NCBI GenBank assembly: GCA_963930185.1
Contig: CAWVLT010000020.1
Location: 1 to 52,299 of the forward strand
DNA length: 52,299 nt
Direction: 5' to 3'
Source: JAGZEG01 sp963930185
Lineage (GTDB): Bacteria; Actinomycetota; Coriobacteriia; Coriobacteriales; UMGS124
Shown: piece after piece, positions 24,592-33,494 of the stretch
Layout: every line of letters begins with the position of its first letter
Position numbering within the stretch: position 1 is the first letter of the stretch
Made by a program: the position numbers and the translations under genes
Notes under the pieces: generated by a model
The model's database searches: none
The model's input: the letters and a program-made list of their open reading frames with translations, nothing else
Told to the model about the DNA's origin: nothing

Positions 24592-25965
24592 ATGCTGAGC
24601 CAAGACGCCTCGCTGGGGGCCAACGCGCGCGCCCGCAAGTACCACACGCGGTTCATGCGCGTGTGGGGCTACATAGGGATCGGCATCATCGTGATCGCCG
24701 TGTGCTGGTCGCTCGGCCACTTCGGTGACGCCATCAACATGCTCGTGACCGGCGGCGTGCTCGCGTTCATCTACGCGCCCATCGTCAACGGCCTGGAGCG
24801 CCGCTTCAAGGTGCCGCGCCTTCTGGGCACGGTCATCGGCCTGCTCACGGTCATCGTGGCCGCCGCGGTGCTGCTGCTCGTGCTGCTACCGCCCATCATC
24901 GACCAGATCGCCGGGCTGGTCTCGGCGCTGCCCGGCTTCGTGAAGGAGATCCAGCAGCTCTGGGAGCAGTTCAACGAGTACCTCGCCCTCAACCCCGAGG
25001 GCCAGGTCCAGAAGGCCATCGCCGGCGTGTACGCGCAGGCCGAGCAGTTCGCCGGGCGCATCGCGCAGTCGGCGGCCTCGGGCATCTTCTCGGGCGCGAC
25101 CTCGCTGGTCAGCTCGTTCATCCTGGTGTTCATGTCGCTGGTCGTGTCCTTCTGGCTCGCCAAGGACTTCCCGCGCATCGAGCGCGAGCTCTCCGTCATC
25201 GCCGGCCCCAGGCGCGGCGAGGACTACCGCATCGTCACCTCGGTGTTCGGCCGCTCGCTCGCCGGCTACCTCAAGGGCATGCTCATCACCTCCACGTGCA
25301 CGGGCTGCCTGGCCGGCCTGGGCTTCTGGCTGCTCGGCGTGCCGTACTCGCTGCTGCTGGGCGTGCTCACCGGCGTGCTGAACTTCGTCCCCTACATCGG
25401 CCCGTGGACGGTGGGCGCCTTCGCCTTCATCGTGGGCCTGTCGGTGAGCCCGGCCGTGGGCTTCTTCTCCATCGTGGTGTCGGTCGTGGCCCAGCAGTTC
25501 ACCGACAACCTCATCTCGCCCAAGGTCATGCAGTCCGCCGTGGCCCTGCACCCGGTGCTGGTGCTCACCGCGCTCACGGCGGGCGGCGCGCTGGGCGGCA
25601 TCCTGGGCATGATCGCCGCCGTGCCGCTCACGGCCGCCATCAAGGGCACGTTCGTGTACTACTTCGAGAAGAAGACGGGCCGCCAGCTCATGAGCCGCGA
25701 CGGCATGCTCTTCAAGGGCGAGCCGTTCTGCGACGAGGAGGGCAACCCCCGTCCCGCCTGCGACGCGCTGGGTGTGGACATCGAGGGCGAGAAGGGCGTG
25801 CCGCGCCGCATCGTGGAGGCCTACGAGCGCGAGCGGCACGACCACGCCGCCGGTGACCCCGCCTCCGAGGCGCCGGGACATCCCGCGCCCGTCCCGCAGG
25901 GCGCGTCGGGGGATGAGACAGGCCCCCACGATGGGGAGAAGGCCGGGAAACGTGCCAAAGAATAA
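24592..25965 (+). CDS. AI-2E/PerM-family transporter
   Basis: A polytopic membrane protein of the AI-2 exporter superfamily, 457 aa. About seven or eight hydrophobic segments are visible, with the family signature region LAGYLKGMLITSTCTGCLAG, LLGVLTGVLNFVPYIGPWTV, and VVAQQFTDNLISPKVMQ. The last 90 residues are polar and probably cytoplasmic. Family members export signals or other small solutes; some are Na+/H+ antiporters. The gene follows the sigma factor by 3 bp and is likely in the same operon. Confidence 0.9.
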   Translation: MLSQDASLGANARARKYHTRFMRVWGYIGIGIIVIAVCWSLGHFGDAINMLVTGGVLAFIYAPIVNGLERRFKVPRLLGTVIGLLTVIVAAAVLLLVLLPPIIDQIAGLVSALPGFVKEIQQLWEQFNEYLALNPEGQVQKAIAGVYAQAEQFAGRIAQSAASGIFSGATSLVSSFILVFMSLVVSFWLAKDFPRIERELSVIAGPRRGEDYRIVTSVFGRSLAGYLKGMLITSTCTGCLAGLGFWLLGVPYSLLLGVLTGVLNFVPYIGPWTVGAFAFIVGLSVSPAVGFFSIVVSVVAQQFTDNLISPKVMQSAVALHPVLVLTALTAGGALGGILGMIAAVPLTAAIKGTFVYYFEKKTGRQLMSRDGMLFKGEPFCDEEGNPRPACDALGVDIEGEKGVPRRIVEAYERERHDHAAGDPASEAPGHPAPVPQGASGDETGPHDGEKAGKRAKE

Positions 25966-26052
25966 GTGATTTGGTGGAGTATTCCGCCCACTTGCGGCCA
26001 AAACAGTCGCATTTCACCCCATAAGAGTAGTATCATTCCAGAATTCATGTGC

Positions 26053-26083
26053 GTGCCCTGGCACCCAACGGGTGTCGGGGCAC
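26053..26083 (+). promoter_or_regulatory. Stable hairpin in the alaS leader
   Basis: GTGCCCTGGCACCC (26053-26066) pairs along its full 14 bp, with two G-T pairs, with GGGTGTCGGGGCAC (26070-26083) across a 3-nt loop. It ends 35 bp before the alaS TTG start. A TATCAT hexamer at 26031-26036 could be the -10 just upstream. There is no T-run, so it is more likely a leader structure than a terminator. Confidence 0.55.
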
Positions 26084-26117
26084 GATGGTGGTAGGCAGGC
26101 AAGAAAGAGAGGGTACG

Positions 26118-28748
26118 TTGAAGTCCGCAGAGATTCGTGAGCAATTCCTCAAGTTCTTCGAGGAAAAGGGTTGCCGTTGCGTGGCATCCTCGTCATTGGT
26201 GCCCGACGACCCGTCGCTGCTCCTCACCAATGCCGGCATGAACCAGTTCAAGCAGTACTACCTCGGCAAGAAGACCATGGCCGAGATCGGCGCCTGCTCG
26301 TGCCAGAAGTGCCTGCGCACCAACGACATCGACGCCATCGGCAAGGACGGCCGTCACCTCTCGTTCTTCGAGATGCTCGGCAACTTCTCGTTCGGCGGCT
26401 ACACCAAGCAGCAGGCCTGCGCGTGGGCCTTCGAGTTCATCACGAGCGACAAGTACCTCGGGCTGCCGCTCGACCGCCTGTACTTCACCGTGTTCACCGA
26501 CGACGACGAGGCCCACGACATCTGGCGCGAGCTGGGCGTCGCCGAGGACCACATCTCGCGCCTGGGCGAGGACGACAACTTCTGGGCGGCCGGACCCACC
26601 GGTCCCTGCGGCCCGTGCTCGGAGATCTACTATGACCAGGGCCCCGAGGTGGGCTGCGGCAGCCCCGACTGCAAGCCCGGCTGCGACTGCGACCGCTACC
26701 TCGAGTTCTGGAACCTGGTGTTCACCCAGTACGACCGCCAGGAGGACGGCTCGCTTCCCGACCTGCCCCACCGCAACATCGACACGGGCATGGGTCTGGA
26801 GCGCATCTCGGCCATCATGCAGGGCAAGTCGAGCAACTACGAGTCCGACGTCCTGCGCGGCCTCATCGCGCTGGGCGAGCGCAAGACGGGCGTCGCCTAC
26901 GGCGCCGCCGCCAAGTCCGACGTCTCGCTGCGCATCCTGGCCGACCACTCCCGCGCCGTCACGTTCATGATCGGCGACGGCATCCTGCCCTCCAACGAGG
27001 GCCGCGGCTACGTCCTGCGCCGCCTGCTGCGTCGCGCCATCTATCACGGCCGCATGCTCGGCATCGAGGGCGCCTTCATGGGCGAGTACGTCGACGCCGT
27101 GATCGCCGAGATGGGCCATGCCTATCCCGAGATCGTGGAGAACGCCGACCTCATCCGCAGGATCTGCGCCTCCGAGGAGGAGCGCTTCTCCGCCACGCTG
27201 CGCACCGGCCAGGCCTACCTGGAGGAGGCGCTCGCCGGCCTTGCGCAGGGCGAGGCCCTGGGTGGCGAGGACGCGTTCAAGCTGCACGACACCTACGGCT
27301 TCCCGTTCGACCTGACGGTCGAGGTTGCGCAGGCGGCCGGCCACGAGGTCGACCACGAGGGCTTCGAGCGCGAGATGCAGGCGCAGCGCGAGCGCGCCCG
27401 CTCCCAGGTGAAGGACGTCGCCTGGAGCAAGTTCGACACCGTATGGGTGGCCCTGTCCGACAAGTTCGGCGCCGACGAATTCGTGGGCTACGACCAGGAC
27501 TCCATCGACACGCAGATCCGCGCCCTGGTCCGCGACGAGCAGACGGTCGACGAGGCCACGGCGGGCGAGAAGGTCGATGTGCTGCTTCCCCGCACGCCGT
27601 TCTACGGCGAGAAGGGCGGCCAGGTGGGCGACGCCGGCGTCATCGAGGGCGACGGCTTCAAGCTCCAGGTGAGCGACACCACCTTCGCCGAGAAGACCCT
27701 CTCGGTGCACCACTGCACCGTGCTCACGGGCACCGTCCGCGTGGGCGACGACTGCACGGCCACCGTCGACCATATGCGCCGCGAGCGCATCCGCCGCAAC
27801 CACACGGCCACCCACATCCTGCACGCCGCGCTGCGCCAGGTCCTGGGCACGCACGTCAACCAGGCCGGCTCGCTCGTGGAGCCGGGGCGCCTGCGCTTCG
27901 ACTTCACCCACTTCCAGCCGCTCACCCGCGCCGAGCTCGAGCAGATCGAGCGCCTGTGCAACGAGCGCATCATGGCCGACCTGCCGGTGAGCACCCGCGA
28001 GTGCGGCATCGACGAGGCCCGCGCCTCCGGCGCCATGGCGCTGTTCGGCGAGAAGTACGGTGACCGGGTGCGCGTCGTGGACGTCGAGGGCTTCTCGCGC
28101 GAGCTGTGCGGCGGCACCCACGTGCGCCACACCTCCGAGATCGGCCTGCTCAAGATTGTCTCCGAGGGCTCCGTGGCCGCCAACGTCCGCCGCATCGAGG
28201 CCCTCACGAGCTTCGACGCCCTGGCCTACCTCAACGAGCAGGAGGGCTGGCTGCACGAGGCGGCCGAGGCCCTCAAGGTGCCCGCGCGCGACGTGGCCCG
28301 CAAGGCGGGCGACCTCGTGGCGAGCGTCAAGGCCCTCGAGGACGCCGAGAAGAAGGCCCGCCAGGCCGCTGCGGCCGAGAAGGTCGACGCCGTGCTCAAC
28401 GACGTCATCGACGCCGGGTTCTCCCTGGTGGTGGCCCGCATCGACGGGCTGGATGCCGAGGGCCTGCGCGGCGAGTGGGACCTGGTGCGCGGCAAGCTCG
28501 GCGAGACGAGCGCGTGCGTCCTGGGCTCGCGCACCGAGGCGGGCTCGCCGCTGCTTCTGGCGGCCGGCACCGACGCGGCCGTCGAGGCGGGCTTCGACGC
28601 CGGCAAGGTGATCAAGTCCATCGCCGGCGCGATCCGCGGCGGCGGCGGCGGACGTCCGCAGATGGCCCAGGCCGGCGGCAAGAACGCCGACGGCCTCGAC
28701 GAGGCGCTCGCGCAGGCTCGCGCGCTGTTCAGCGGCGCGAACTGCTAG
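26118..28748 (+). CDS. alaS: Alanyl-tRNA synthetase
   Basis: Charges tRNA-Ala and hydrolyses mischarged Ser/Gly-tRNA. The 876-aa product has the class II core (SSSLVPDDPSLLLTNAGMNQF; then GPTGPCGPCSEIYYD), the editing domain with HxxxH (HTATHILHAAL) and CGGTH zinc ligands, and the C-terminal DHHA1 domain with GGGGGRPQMAQAGG. The start is taken as TTG 26118 (translating KSAEIREQF after Met) because AGAGAGGG lies at 26107-26113 and this matches the family N-terminus; an in-frame ATG at 26085 abuts the leader hairpin. It leads a tight run with ruvX and mltG. Confidence 0.95.
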   Translation: MKSAEIREQFLKFFEEKGCRCVASSSLVPDDPSLLLTNAGMNQFKQYYLGKKTMAEIGACSCQKCLRTNDIDAIGKDGRHLSFFEMLGNFSFGGYTKQQACAWAFEFITSDKYLGLPLDRLYFTVFTDDDEAHDIWRELGVAEDHISRLGEDDNFWAAGPTGPCGPCSEIYYDQGPEVGCGSPDCKPGCDCDRYLEFWNLVFTQYDRQEDGSLPDLPHRNIDTGMGLERISAIMQGKSSNYESDVLRGLIALGERKTGVAYGAAAKSDVSLRILADHSRAVTFMIGDGILPSNEGRGYVLRRLLRRAIYHGRMLGIEGAFMGEYVDAVIAEMGHAYPEIVENADLIRRICASEEERFSATLRTGQAYLEEALAGLAQGEALGGEDAFKLHDTYGFPFDLTVEVAQAAGHEVDHEGFEREMQAQRERARSQVKDVAWSKFDTVWVALSDKFGADEFVGYDQDSIDTQIRALVRDEQTVDEATAGEKVDVLLPRTPFYGEKGGQVGDAGVIEGDGFKLQVSDTTFAEKTLSVHHCTVLTGTVRVGDDCTATVDHMRRERIRRNHTATHILHAALRQVLGTHVNQAGSLVEPGRLRFDFTHFQPLTRAELEQIERLCNERIMADLPVSTRECGIDEARASGAMALFGEKYGDRVRVVDVEGFSRELCGGTHVRHTSEIGLLKIVSEGSVAANVRRIEALTSFDALAYLNEQEGWLHEAAEALKVPARDVARKAGDLVASVKALEDAEKKARQAAAAEKVDAVLNDVIDAGFSLVVARIDGLDAEGLRGEWDLVRGKLGETSACVLGSRTEAGSPLLLAAGTDAAVEAGFDAGKVIKSIAGAIRGGGGGRPQMAQAGGKNADGLDEALAQARALFSGANC

Positions 28749-28752
28749 AATA

Positions 28753-29187
28753 ATGAGAGTGCTCGCCCTTGACATAGGGGAGAGGCGCGTGGGGATCGCC
28801 TTCGGCGAGACCACCCATAGGGTGGCCGTCCCGCTGTGCGTGCTCCCCGCCACCGAGGTTGAGTCGCTGGCGCGGCCGTTCAGGCTTGTCATCGAGGATC
28901 ACGAACCCGATCTTCTGCTTGTCGGCCGCCCGCTCACGATGTCAGGGGAGGAGGGGCCGCAGGCGCGTCGCGTGGTGGAGATCGCCCACAAGATCGCCGA
29001 CGCCTGCGGCCTCGAGCTTGCGTTTGCCGACGAGCGACTTTCGTCGACACAGGCAAAGCGCATCTTGCACGAGCAGGGCATGTCCGAGCGACAGATGCGC
29101 GGCAAGATCGACTGCGTCGCGGCGTCGCTTTTCCTGCAGGCGTGGCTTGATGGCAGTCGCCCCTGCCCGACGATAGGAGACAGATGA
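28753..29187 (+). CDS. ruvX: Putative Holliday junction resolvase RuvX/YqgF
   Basis: A 144-aa RNase H-fold nuclease. The N-terminal LALDIGERRVGIAF carries the first metal-binding Asp, and LLVGRPLTMSGEEGPQA and FADERLSSTQAKRIL are family signatures. YqgF homologues process rRNA or resolve junctions. The start is 4 bp after the alaS stop and the end overlaps mltG by 4 bp (ATGA), so alaS-ruvX-mltG form one operon. Confidence 0.93.
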   Translation: MRVLALDIGERRVGIAFGETTHRVAVPLCVLPATEVESLARPFRLVIEDHEPDLLLVGRPLTMSGEEGPQARRVVEIAHKIADACGLELAFADERLSSTQAKRILHEQGMSERQMRGKIDCVAASLFLQAWLDGSRPCPTIGDR

Positions 29188-30365
29188 GTCTCAAGCCGAT
29201 CGATCCGAGCCAGCTTCGCGACGAGGAGCAGGGTGGGGATCCCGCGTTTTCGCAGGGCGCTACCTCCATGAACAAGTATGGCTCGCCCGCCTCCGCACAC
29301 GCCGCCCACAGAAGCGTCAGCTCCGGCAGGGCGCGCCTCATCGGCATCGCAGCTGTGGTGGGGGTGGTGGTCGTCGTCGCCGTTGCCGTCACACTCGCGA
29401 TGCGCAACATCAGCGCGACGACCGTCGAGGAGCCCGAGTCGTCCGTCATCAGCGTCACGATCCCCAACGCCTACGGGGCCGGCGACATCGCCCAGCTGCT
29501 CCAGCAGGCGGGCGTGATCGAGAGCACGACGGAGTTCCTCAACACCATGCAGTCCGCCGGCGACGCCAGCAGCAGCCTCAAGGCGGGCGCCTACGAGTTC
29601 GAGCGCGGCATGAGCTACGAGCAGGTCATCAACCAGCTCGTCGCGGGGCCCAACGCCGGCGTCACGCTCACCATCCCCGAGGGCTTCACGCTCAACCAGA
29701 TCGCGCAGCGCGTCCAGGAGACCCTGGGCATCTCGGTCGACGACTTCATGGCGCAGGCCAAGGCGTCCAACTACGTCACCGACTACCCCTTCCTCTCCGG
29801 CGCGTACAACGACTCGCTCGAGGGCTACCTCTTCCCGCTCACCTACACCTTCGAGGAGGGCGTGAGCGCCGACACGGTCATCCGCGCCATGCTGACGCAG
29901 TTCCAGACGCAGACCGCCTCGCTCGACCTGAGCGGTGCCTCCAAGGGCGGGGTGACGCTCAACCTGAGCCAGGTCGTGGTGCTCGCCAGCCTCATCGAAC
30001 GCGAGACGGCCGTCCCTAGCGAGCGCGCGCTCGTCTCCGCCGTGGTGTACAACCGCATCTCCGCCGGCATGTACCTGCAGATCGACGCGGCCATCAACTA
30101 CGCCATCGGCGAGGATCGCCTGCTCACCAACGACGACCTCACAGTTGACTCCCCGTACAACACCTACACCAACCTCGGTCTTCCGCCCGGGCCCATCTGC
30201 TCGCCGTCCCTAGCGGCGCTGCAGGCCGCTGCCGCTCCCGACCAGGAGGCCGCGTACCTGTACTACGTCGCCTCGCCGGCGCTCGACGGCACGCACACCT
30301 TCTGCAACACCGAGGACGAGTTCTGGGCGGCGTTCAACGCCTACAACGAGGCCATGGGGTTCTAG
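29184..30365 (+). CDS. mltG: Endolytic peptidoglycan transglycosylase MltG
   Basis: A 393-aa YceG/MltG-type lytic transglycosylase that cuts nascent glycan strands. A cytoplasmic N-terminus of about 50 residues is followed by one membrane segment (LIGIAAVVGVVVVVAVAVTLAM). A LysM-like region (about 90-150) and the catalytic domain come next, with the catalytic Glu in VVLASLIERETAVPSE and the conserved YNRISAGMYLQIDAAINYA. The C-terminus has the typical SPYNTYTNLGLPPGPICSPS. It is translationally coupled to ruvX and followed at 2 bp by a phosphatase gene. Confidence 0.95.
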   Translation: MSLKPIDPSQLRDEEQGGDPAFSQGATSMNKYGSPASAHAAHRSVSSGRARLIGIAAVVGVVVVVAVAVTLAMRNISATTVEEPESSVISVTIPNAYGAGDIAQLLQQAGVIESTTEFLNTMQSAGDASSSLKAGAYEFERGMSYEQVINQLVAGPNAGVTLTIPEGFTLNQIAQRVQETLGISVDDFMAQAKASNYVTDYPFLSGAYNDSLEGYLFPLTYTFEEGVSADTVIRAMLTQFQTQTASLDLSGASKGGVTLNLSQVVVLASLIERETAVPSERALVSAVVYNRISAGMYLQIDAAINYAIGEDRLLTNDDLTVDSPYNTYTNLGLPPGPICSPSLAALQAAAAPDQEAAYLYYVASPALDGTHTFCNTEDEFWAAFNAYNEAMGF

Positions 30366-30367
30366 CC

Positions 30368-30925
30368 ATGTCCCTGCTTCGTCCCGATAGGTACCTGACG
30401 AGCGTGACCGCACTTGACCTGGGCGCCCTGTGGGCGGCGGGCAAGCGCGGCCTTCTGCTCGACCGCGACAACACGCTCGTCCCGCGCGACACCCGCACGA
30501 TGCCCGATGACGTGCGCGCCTGGGTGGCCGACGCCCGCGCCATGGGCTTCGCGCTGTGCCTGGTCTCCAACAACTGGGCGCGCAACGTGCGGCCCGACGC
30601 CGAGGCGATCGGCGCGGACCTCGTGTCCCGTGCGGCAAAGCCGCTGCCCTTCGCCCTGCGTCACGCCCTGCGCAAGATCGGCGTCCGCAGGCAGCAGGCG
30701 CTGCTCGTCGGCGACCAGGTGTTCACCGACGTGCTGGGCGCGCGCCTGGCGGGGATCGAGTCGGTGCTCGTGCAGCCGCAGACCGAGGTCGACCTCGCGC
30801 ACACCCTGGTGCTCCGCAAGTTCGAGGCGCGTGTCCTGCGCGGCCTGGCACCGCAGGGCCGTCCGGCCGACGTCGACGAGGACGCGCGGGCCGTAGGGCC
30901 CGCGCCCGCCCGCGACGATAGCTAG
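30368..30925 (+). CDS. YqeG-family HAD IIIA-type phosphatase
   Basis: A 185-aa cytoplasmic HAD phosphatase. Motif I is LLLDRDNTLVPRD (about residues 29-41), motif II is the Ser of LVSNNWARN, the conserved Lys is near AAKPLPFALRHAL, and motif III/IV is LLVGDQVFTDVLGARLAGI. It matches Bacillus YqeG in length and order of motifs; the substrate is unknown. It begins 2 bp after mltG and is in the same operon. Confidence 0.9.
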   Translation: MSLLRPDRYLTSVTALDLGALWAAGKRGLLLDRDNTLVPRDTRTMPDDVRAWVADARAMGFALCLVSNNWARNVRPDAEAIGADLVSRAAKPLPFALRHALRKIGVRRQQALLVGDQVFTDVLGARLAGIESVLVQPQTEVDLAHTLVLRKFEARVLRGLAPQGRPADVDEDARAVGPAPARDDS

Positions 30926-30936
30926 GCGCCGCTCCC

Positions 30937-31413
30937 GTGCCGGGCCCCGCCCTCATCGTCACCTGTGCCCTGGCACTTCCTGCCTGCGGCTTTATCGCGT
31001 GGGGGTCGTGGATCGACGCTTGCGAGCGGCGCATCCCCAACGCCTGCACCCTGGGCGTGGCCATCTGCGCGGCCGTGCAGATGGCCGTCCAGGCCCTGCT
31101 GCTCCCGACTGCCCCGCCCCCGCTTGGCGGGGTGGGCGAGCGGCTGGCATGGGCGGCAGGCGCCCTGCTCGCCCTGCTCGCGCTCGAGCTGGCCTGGCGC
31201 AGGCTGCGCGGCGCGCCCGGCCTGGGCATGGGGGACATCAAGCTCATCGCCGCCCTTGCCCTGTGGGTGGGCGCGGGAATCGTCGCCGTCCTCGCCGTCT
31301 CCTGCCTGCTCGCCTCTGCCGTAGCGCTTGTGCGCCGCCAGCACGAGTTCGCGTTCGGCCCCTATCTGGGCCTTGCGGGCTGCGCGTGCCTTGTTCTCTC
31401 TCTTCTTGTTTGA
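30937..31413 (+). CDS. A24-family (type IV prepilin-like) peptidase
   Basis: A 158-aa polytopic membrane aspartic protease. The first catalytic Asp lies in WGSWIDACERRIPN and the second in GMGDIKLIAALALW, the GxGD motif of the family. About five hydrophobic segments are seen. It lacks the N-terminal zinc/methylase domain of full PilD enzymes, as do TadV/CpaA-type and many Firmicute peptidases. The start is GTG 30937, with only a weak ribosome site. No pilin or secretion ATPase genes lie nearby, so its substrate must be encoded elsewhere. Confidence 0.8.
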   Translation: MPGPALIVTCALALPACGFIAWGSWIDACERRIPNACTLGVAICAAVQMAVQALLLPTAPPPLGGVGERLAWAAGALLALLALELAWRRLRGAPGLGMGDIKLIAALALWVGAGIVAVLAVSCLLASAVALVRRQHEFAFGPYLGLAGCACLVLSLLV

Positions 31414-31511
31414 CGGGGTGCCAACCGCCCGCATCGGTGCTAGAATGAGAGGCTGAAAACTACGTGAGACGGGCCGTGACGCCCGGTGATACAACCAAGC
31501 GGACGGTGAGC

Positions 31512-32069
31512 ATGCCCTCATCAGACAGCGCGCCTGCTGGCTACACGCGCCATGCGGGGTGTGATCATATCTTCTTTATCGGCTTTCTGGGCGCCGGCAA
31601 GTCAACGGTGGCCAGAAACCTCGGCCGACTGTTCAACCGCCGGCACCTGGACACGGACCGCATGGTGGTCCATCGCGAGCATGCCTCGGTCTCCAAGCTG
31701 TTCGAGCGCGTGGGGGAGCAGGGCTTTCGCGACCTGGAGGTACAGATCCTGCGCAGCCTGGCCGCGGAGAAGAGTTGCCTTGTCTCGTGCGGCGGCGGCA
31801 TCGTGGAGCGGCCCGAAAGCGTGCGCCTCATGCGCGAGATGGGCAAGGTCGTATTCCTCGACCTCGACCTGGACGAGGCGCTCTCGCACATTACGCACCC
31901 CGAGATCAGGCCCGACCTGGGCACCTACGAGGAGGCGGCAAGGCTGCTCTCGCACCGTCGGCCCCTGTATCTGCAGGCCGCCGACTACACGCTCGACATC
32001 CGGGGCATGTCGTTCACCGACGTGGCCTATGCGGTGGGGGAGAAGCTCTACGACGAGGGCCTGCTCTGA
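31512..32069 (+). CDS. aroK: Shikimate kinase
   Basis: Phosphorylates shikimate at the 3-OH with ATP in aromatic amino-acid synthesis. The P-loop is FIGFLGAGKSTVA, followed by HLDTDRMV (Mg/shikimate-binding Asp), FRDLEVQIL, and the signature VSCGGGIVERPE; the lid Arg is in LLSHRRPLYL. The start was set at ATG 31512, giving 185 aa; an in-frame GTG at 31464 is an alternative with a 16-residue extension. A TGCTAGAAT extended -10-like site at 31438-31446 suggests a promoter. Other shikimate genes are not in the window. Confidence 0.9.
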   Translation: MPSSDSAPAGYTRHAGCDHIFFIGFLGAGKSTVARNLGRLFNRRHLDTDRMVVHREHASVSKLFERVGEQGFRDLEVQILRSLAAEKSCLVSCGGGIVERPESVRLMREMGKVVFLDLDLDEALSHITHPEIRPDLGTYEEAARLLSHRRPLYLQAADYTLDIRGMSFTDVAYAVGEKLYDEGLL

Positions 32070-32167
32070 GGCCTCCCGCCGGCGCACCCGTCCGCAGGGC
32101 GCCCGCCTGACACTTCACTGTACGCAAGCTGACTCACCAGAACCTCTCGTGAAAGGAAGCAACTAGT

Positions 32168-33289
32168 ATGGCACTTGACACTGCGGCAGGGCGCGTCGCG
32201 CGCCTGCGCGAGCTCATGGCACAGCGCGGCTACGACGCGGTGGTGCTGCGCAACAACCCCGACCTGCGCTGGCTCACCGGCGCCGAGCGCGTCTTTGACT
32301 TCGAGCAGGCGCACACGGCGTTCGTCACGGCGGACGGCCTGTGGCTGCACACCGACTCGCGCTACCACAACTCGTTCCTCACCCGCCTGGGGCCCGACAC
32401 GCCCTGGCAGATTGACATGGACATGGTGGGCGCCGCGCAGTGGGTCGCCTCGATGGTGGCGAGCACCCGCTCCCGCGTCGTGGCGATCGAGGACACCAAC
32501 CAGCTCAGCTTCCTCAACGGCCTGGAGCGCGCTCTGCAGGACGCCTCGGTGGCGTGCCTGCTGCCCCAGCTGCACGGCGACGTCATCGAGATGCGCGCCG
32601 TCAAGGACGCCGACGAGGTGGAGGCGATGAGGGCCGCGCAGGCCATCACCGACAAGGCCTTCGAGCACATGTGCGAGTTCGTGCGCCCCGGCCTCACCGA
32701 ACTGCAGCTTCGCGCCGAGCTCGAGAGCTTCATGCTCGCCAACGGGGCCGACTCGCTGGCCTTCGAGACGATCGTCGCCTCGGGCCCCAACTCCGCCAAC
32801 CCCCACGCGCAGCCCGGCTCGCGCGTGGTGCAGAGGGGCGACTTCGTGCTGTTCGACTACGGCGCCGGGCTCAACGACTACAAGAGCGACATGACGCGCA
32901 CCGTGGTGGTGGGTCAGCCCAGCGACAAGCAGCGCGAGATCTACGACCTCGTGCGCAGGGTGAACGAGGCCTGCGAGGCCGCCATCCGGCCCGGCGTCAT
33001 CGGGCGCGAGATCCACGAGCTCGCCGTGCGCCTCATCTCCGAGGCGGGCTACGGCGACTACTTCAAGCATGGCCTGGGGCATGGCGTGGGCATCGAGATT
33101 CACGAGGAGCCGCGCTTCAGCCGCCTCGACGCGCACCGTATCGAGCCTGGCCACGTGATCACGGTGGAGCCGGGCGTGTACCTGCCGGGCTTCGGCGGCG
33201 TTCGCCTGGAGGACTTCGGCGTGGTGACGCAGGACGGCTTTGACGTGTTCACCGCCTCCACCCACGAGCTGGTCGTCGTCGGCGAGTAG
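32168..33289 (+). CDS. M24-family Xaa-Pro peptidase
   Basis: A 373-aa creatinase/prolidase-type metallopeptidase cleaving X-Pro bonds in the cytoplasm. The N-terminal creatinase-like domain (about 1-130) is followed by the pita-bread catalytic domain with all five metal ligands: Asp in LFDYGAG, Asp in KSDMTRT, His in HGLGHGVGIEIHE, Glu in VEPGVYLPG and Glu in VRLEDFG. The ATG at 32168 follows GAAAGGAAG. It is placed just upstream of efp, a frequent arrangement in Gram-positive bacteria. Confidence 0.92.
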   Translation: MALDTAAGRVARLRELMAQRGYDAVVLRNNPDLRWLTGAERVFDFEQAHTAFVTADGLWLHTDSRYHNSFLTRLGPDTPWQIDMDMVGAAQWVASMVASTRSRVVAIEDTNQLSFLNGLERALQDASVACLLPQLHGDVIEMRAVKDADEVEAMRAAQAITDKAFEHMCEFVRPGLTELQLRAELESFMLANGADSLAFETIVASGPNSANPHAQPGSRVVQRGDFVLFDYGAGLNDYKSDMTRTVVVGQPSDKQREIYDLVRRVNEACEAAIRPGVIGREIHELAVRLISEAGYGDYFKHGLGHGVGIEIHEEPRFSRLDAHRIEPGHVITVEPGVYLPGFGGVRLEDFGVVTQDGFDVFTASTHELVVVGE

Positions 33290-33430
33290 GGCGGCGCGCC
33301 CGCGCGGCACGGCCAGTTCGGCTATGCATGCGTGCCATGCTTGGCGGTTTGCCGCTTCCATGCGCCCTCCATGCGAGCGGGCGCGTTGTGCGGTAGAATC
33401 AGCCATTGGACTTTGCGTCGCGCACGTCGT

Positions 33431-33462
33431 TGATCCGATTGCACGGTGATCCGATTGCACGG
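33431..33462. repeat. Perfect 16-bp tandem duplication upstream of efp
   Basis: TGATCCGATTGCACGG occurs at 33431-33446 and again at 33447-33462, with no differences. It lies between a TAGAAT hexamer (33394-33399) and the efp start, so it probably falls in the 5' leader. Confidence 0.8.
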
Positions 33463-33494
33463 CGCGCGCACGATCTCGAGTGAAAGGTACCTTC

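Noticed and set aside
26193..28892. Minus-strand open frame of 899 codons opposite alaS
   Set aside because: Antisense shadow of a certain gene.
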